Assembly: GCF_022605525.1 (NCBI RefSeq)
Contig: NZ_JAKQYJ010000002.1
Span: forward strand, 558,001 to 622,000
Origin: Porphyrobacter sp. GA68
GTDB taxonomy: Bacteria; Pseudomonadota; Alphaproteobacteria; Sphingomonadales; Sphingomonadaceae
Direction: 5' to 3'
Length of the DNA: 64,000 nt
Shown here piece by piece: positions 63,272 through 64,000 of this stretch; within the stretch, counting starts at the first letter, position 1; each line of letters begins with the position of its first letter. The notes beneath the pieces were generated by a model, which did not search any database, was not told the DNA's origin, and was given only the letters and a program-made list of their open reading frames with translations. A program made the position numbers and the translations under genes.

Positions 63272-64000
63272 GATTGACGCAACTCAAGCGCCAACTGGTA
63301 AAGCGTCTTGCGATCGAGACCGGTCTCACGCGCGACCTGCGCCGCCGCCTGCGACGGCTTGCTGGTTTGCAGCGCAGCCCGCAGCAGGGCGTCAGCGTTC
63401 ACCTCGTCCGGTGCCTGAGGTGCTGGAGGTCCGACCAGCAACACAATCTCGCCTCGCGGCGGAGCGGTTTCGTAATGCCGCGCCAGGGTCGCTGCCGGCC
63501 CGGTCCTGCACTCCTCGTGCAGCTTGGTCAGTTCCCGCGCGATGGCCACTTCGCGATCGGGCCAAAGGGCCGCGACAGCATCGAGGCTGCGAACGAGCCG
63601 GGGGCCGCTTTCATAGAACACCAGCGTCGCCCGAATCCCGGCAAGTTCCTCCAGCGTCTGCCGGCGCGCGCTGTCCTTGGCTGGAAGGAATCCTGCAAAC
63701 AGGAACCGGTCAGTTGGCAAACCGGCCACCGTCAGCGCTGCAACGGCCGCGCAGGGTCCGGGCAAGGTCGTAGCCGCGACACCGGCCTCCCGCGCCTCGC
63801 GCACCAGCCGGTATCCAGGGTCGGAAATGAGCGGAGTACCCGCATCGCTGACAAGGGCAACCGCCTGATCCCGCATCTGCGCGATGAGGTCGGCCCGCGC
63901 TGCGGCCGAGGCATGGTCGTCGTGGCGCCACAACCGTTTGGACAAGCCGAGATGTTTCATCAGCTTGCCGGTTACCCGCGTGTCCTCGCAGGCCACAATA
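63268..64000 (-). CDS. rsmI: 16S rRNA 2'-O-methyltransferase RsmI, N-terminus beyond window
   Basis: The frame is open to the right-hand edge, so the start is missing. Visible motifs are IVACEDTRVTGKLMKHLGL, ALVSDAGTPLISDPGYRL, TTLPGPCAAVAAL, and a C-terminal DNA-binding-like helix with QAAAQVARETGLDRKTLYQLAL. It 2'-O-methylates C1402 of 16S rRNA. First gene of rsmI-yraN-gshB-dedA on the minus strand. Confidence 0.93.
   Translation of the reverse strand, partial: IVACEDTRVTGKLMKHLGLSKRLWRHDDHASAAARADLIAQMRDQAVALVSDAGTPLISDPGYRLVREAREAGVAATTLPGPCAAVAALTVAGLPTDRFLFAGFLPAKDSARRQTLEELAGIRATLVFYESGPRLVRSLDAVAALWPDREVAIARELTKLHEECRTGPAATLARHYETAPPRGEIVLLVGPPAPQAPDEVNADALLRAALQTSKPSQAAAQVARETGLDRKTLYQLALELRQS

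Noticed and set aside
1-64000. CRISPR array, prophage, insertion sequence or biosynthetic cluster
   Set aside because: No spaced repeats, transposase, phage structural gene or terminal repeats were seen; all neighbourhoods are housekeeping.

Overview
The window is a 64 kb piece of a GC-rich bacterial chromosome made up almost wholly of housekeeping genes. Gene content and order point to an alphaproteobacterium of the order Sphingomonadales, probably near Erythrobacteraceae. The markers are an IspDF fusion, an E1-beta subunit carrying its own lipoyl domain, a dusB-ntrY-ntrX-hfq-hflX string, a split pyruvate dehydrogenase locus, archaeal-type ProRS, a vgr-related HELTH protein and a DUF6152 pair. 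I see no insertion sequence, prophage, integron, CRISPR array or rRNA operon. One tRNA gene is present, tRNA-Ser(UGA). Genes are tightly packed and no gap between genes exceeds 300 bases.

Layout. 1-4.1 kb: truncated hppD, an FtsB-like divisome protein and pdhA-pdhB. 4.1-7.4 kb: a minus-strand trio of TadE/TadG-like proteins, two pseudopilin-like and one with a VWA domain. 7.5-14.5 kb: squalene-synthase-like protein, EF-hand protein, trmFO, gyrA and a periplasmic TPR protein. 14.7-17.8 kb: lipA, a COQ10/RatA-type START protein, pncC and ispDF. 17.9-25.5 kb: dusB, ntrY, ntrX, a tandem-domain hfq, hflX and mazG. 25.5-32.5 kb: a closely coupled minus-strand run of MltB-type transglycosylase, D-Ala-D-Ala carboxypeptidase, tmk, holB, metG, tatD, an MBL-fold hydrolase and a tiny two-helix membrane protein. 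32.6-36.5 kb: tRNA-Ser, a 59-residue hydrophilic protein, lpdA, a thioesterase and pdhC. 36.6-49 kb: usp, rnr, a membrane protein with DUF6152, an M28 peptidase, proS, phaR, alr, an MHS transporter, a NifU-like scaffold, cvpA and radA. 49-57.8 kb: patatin-like protein, dnaJ-dnaK with a heat-shock promoter, PCuAC copper chaperone, HELTH protein, a lipoprotein and hrcA-grpE. 57.9-64 kb: rph-rdgB-hemW-xerC, then dedA, gshB, yraN and truncated rsmI on the minus strand.

How the genes connect. Pyruvate dehydrogenase is encoded in two places 30 kb apart, E1 at 1.6-4.1 kb and E2/E3 at 33-36 kb, and lipA, which makes its cofactor, lies between. The chaperone set (dnaK, dnaJ, grpE, hrcA) falls within 7 kb, and the dnaK promoter matches the alphaproteobacterial sigma-32 consensus. 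Cell-wall functions (ftsB, mltB, dac, alr) are scattered.

The most unusual item is the hfq gene. It encodes two complete Sm/Hfq domains in one chain. The second domain keeps the RNA-binding faces but has lost the positive lateral rim. Next are an NtrX without the GAFTGA loop, two chained TTGA start/stop overlaps in the tmk-holB region, convergent genes that share one CTAG as both stop codons, and three small genes shorter than 60 codons.
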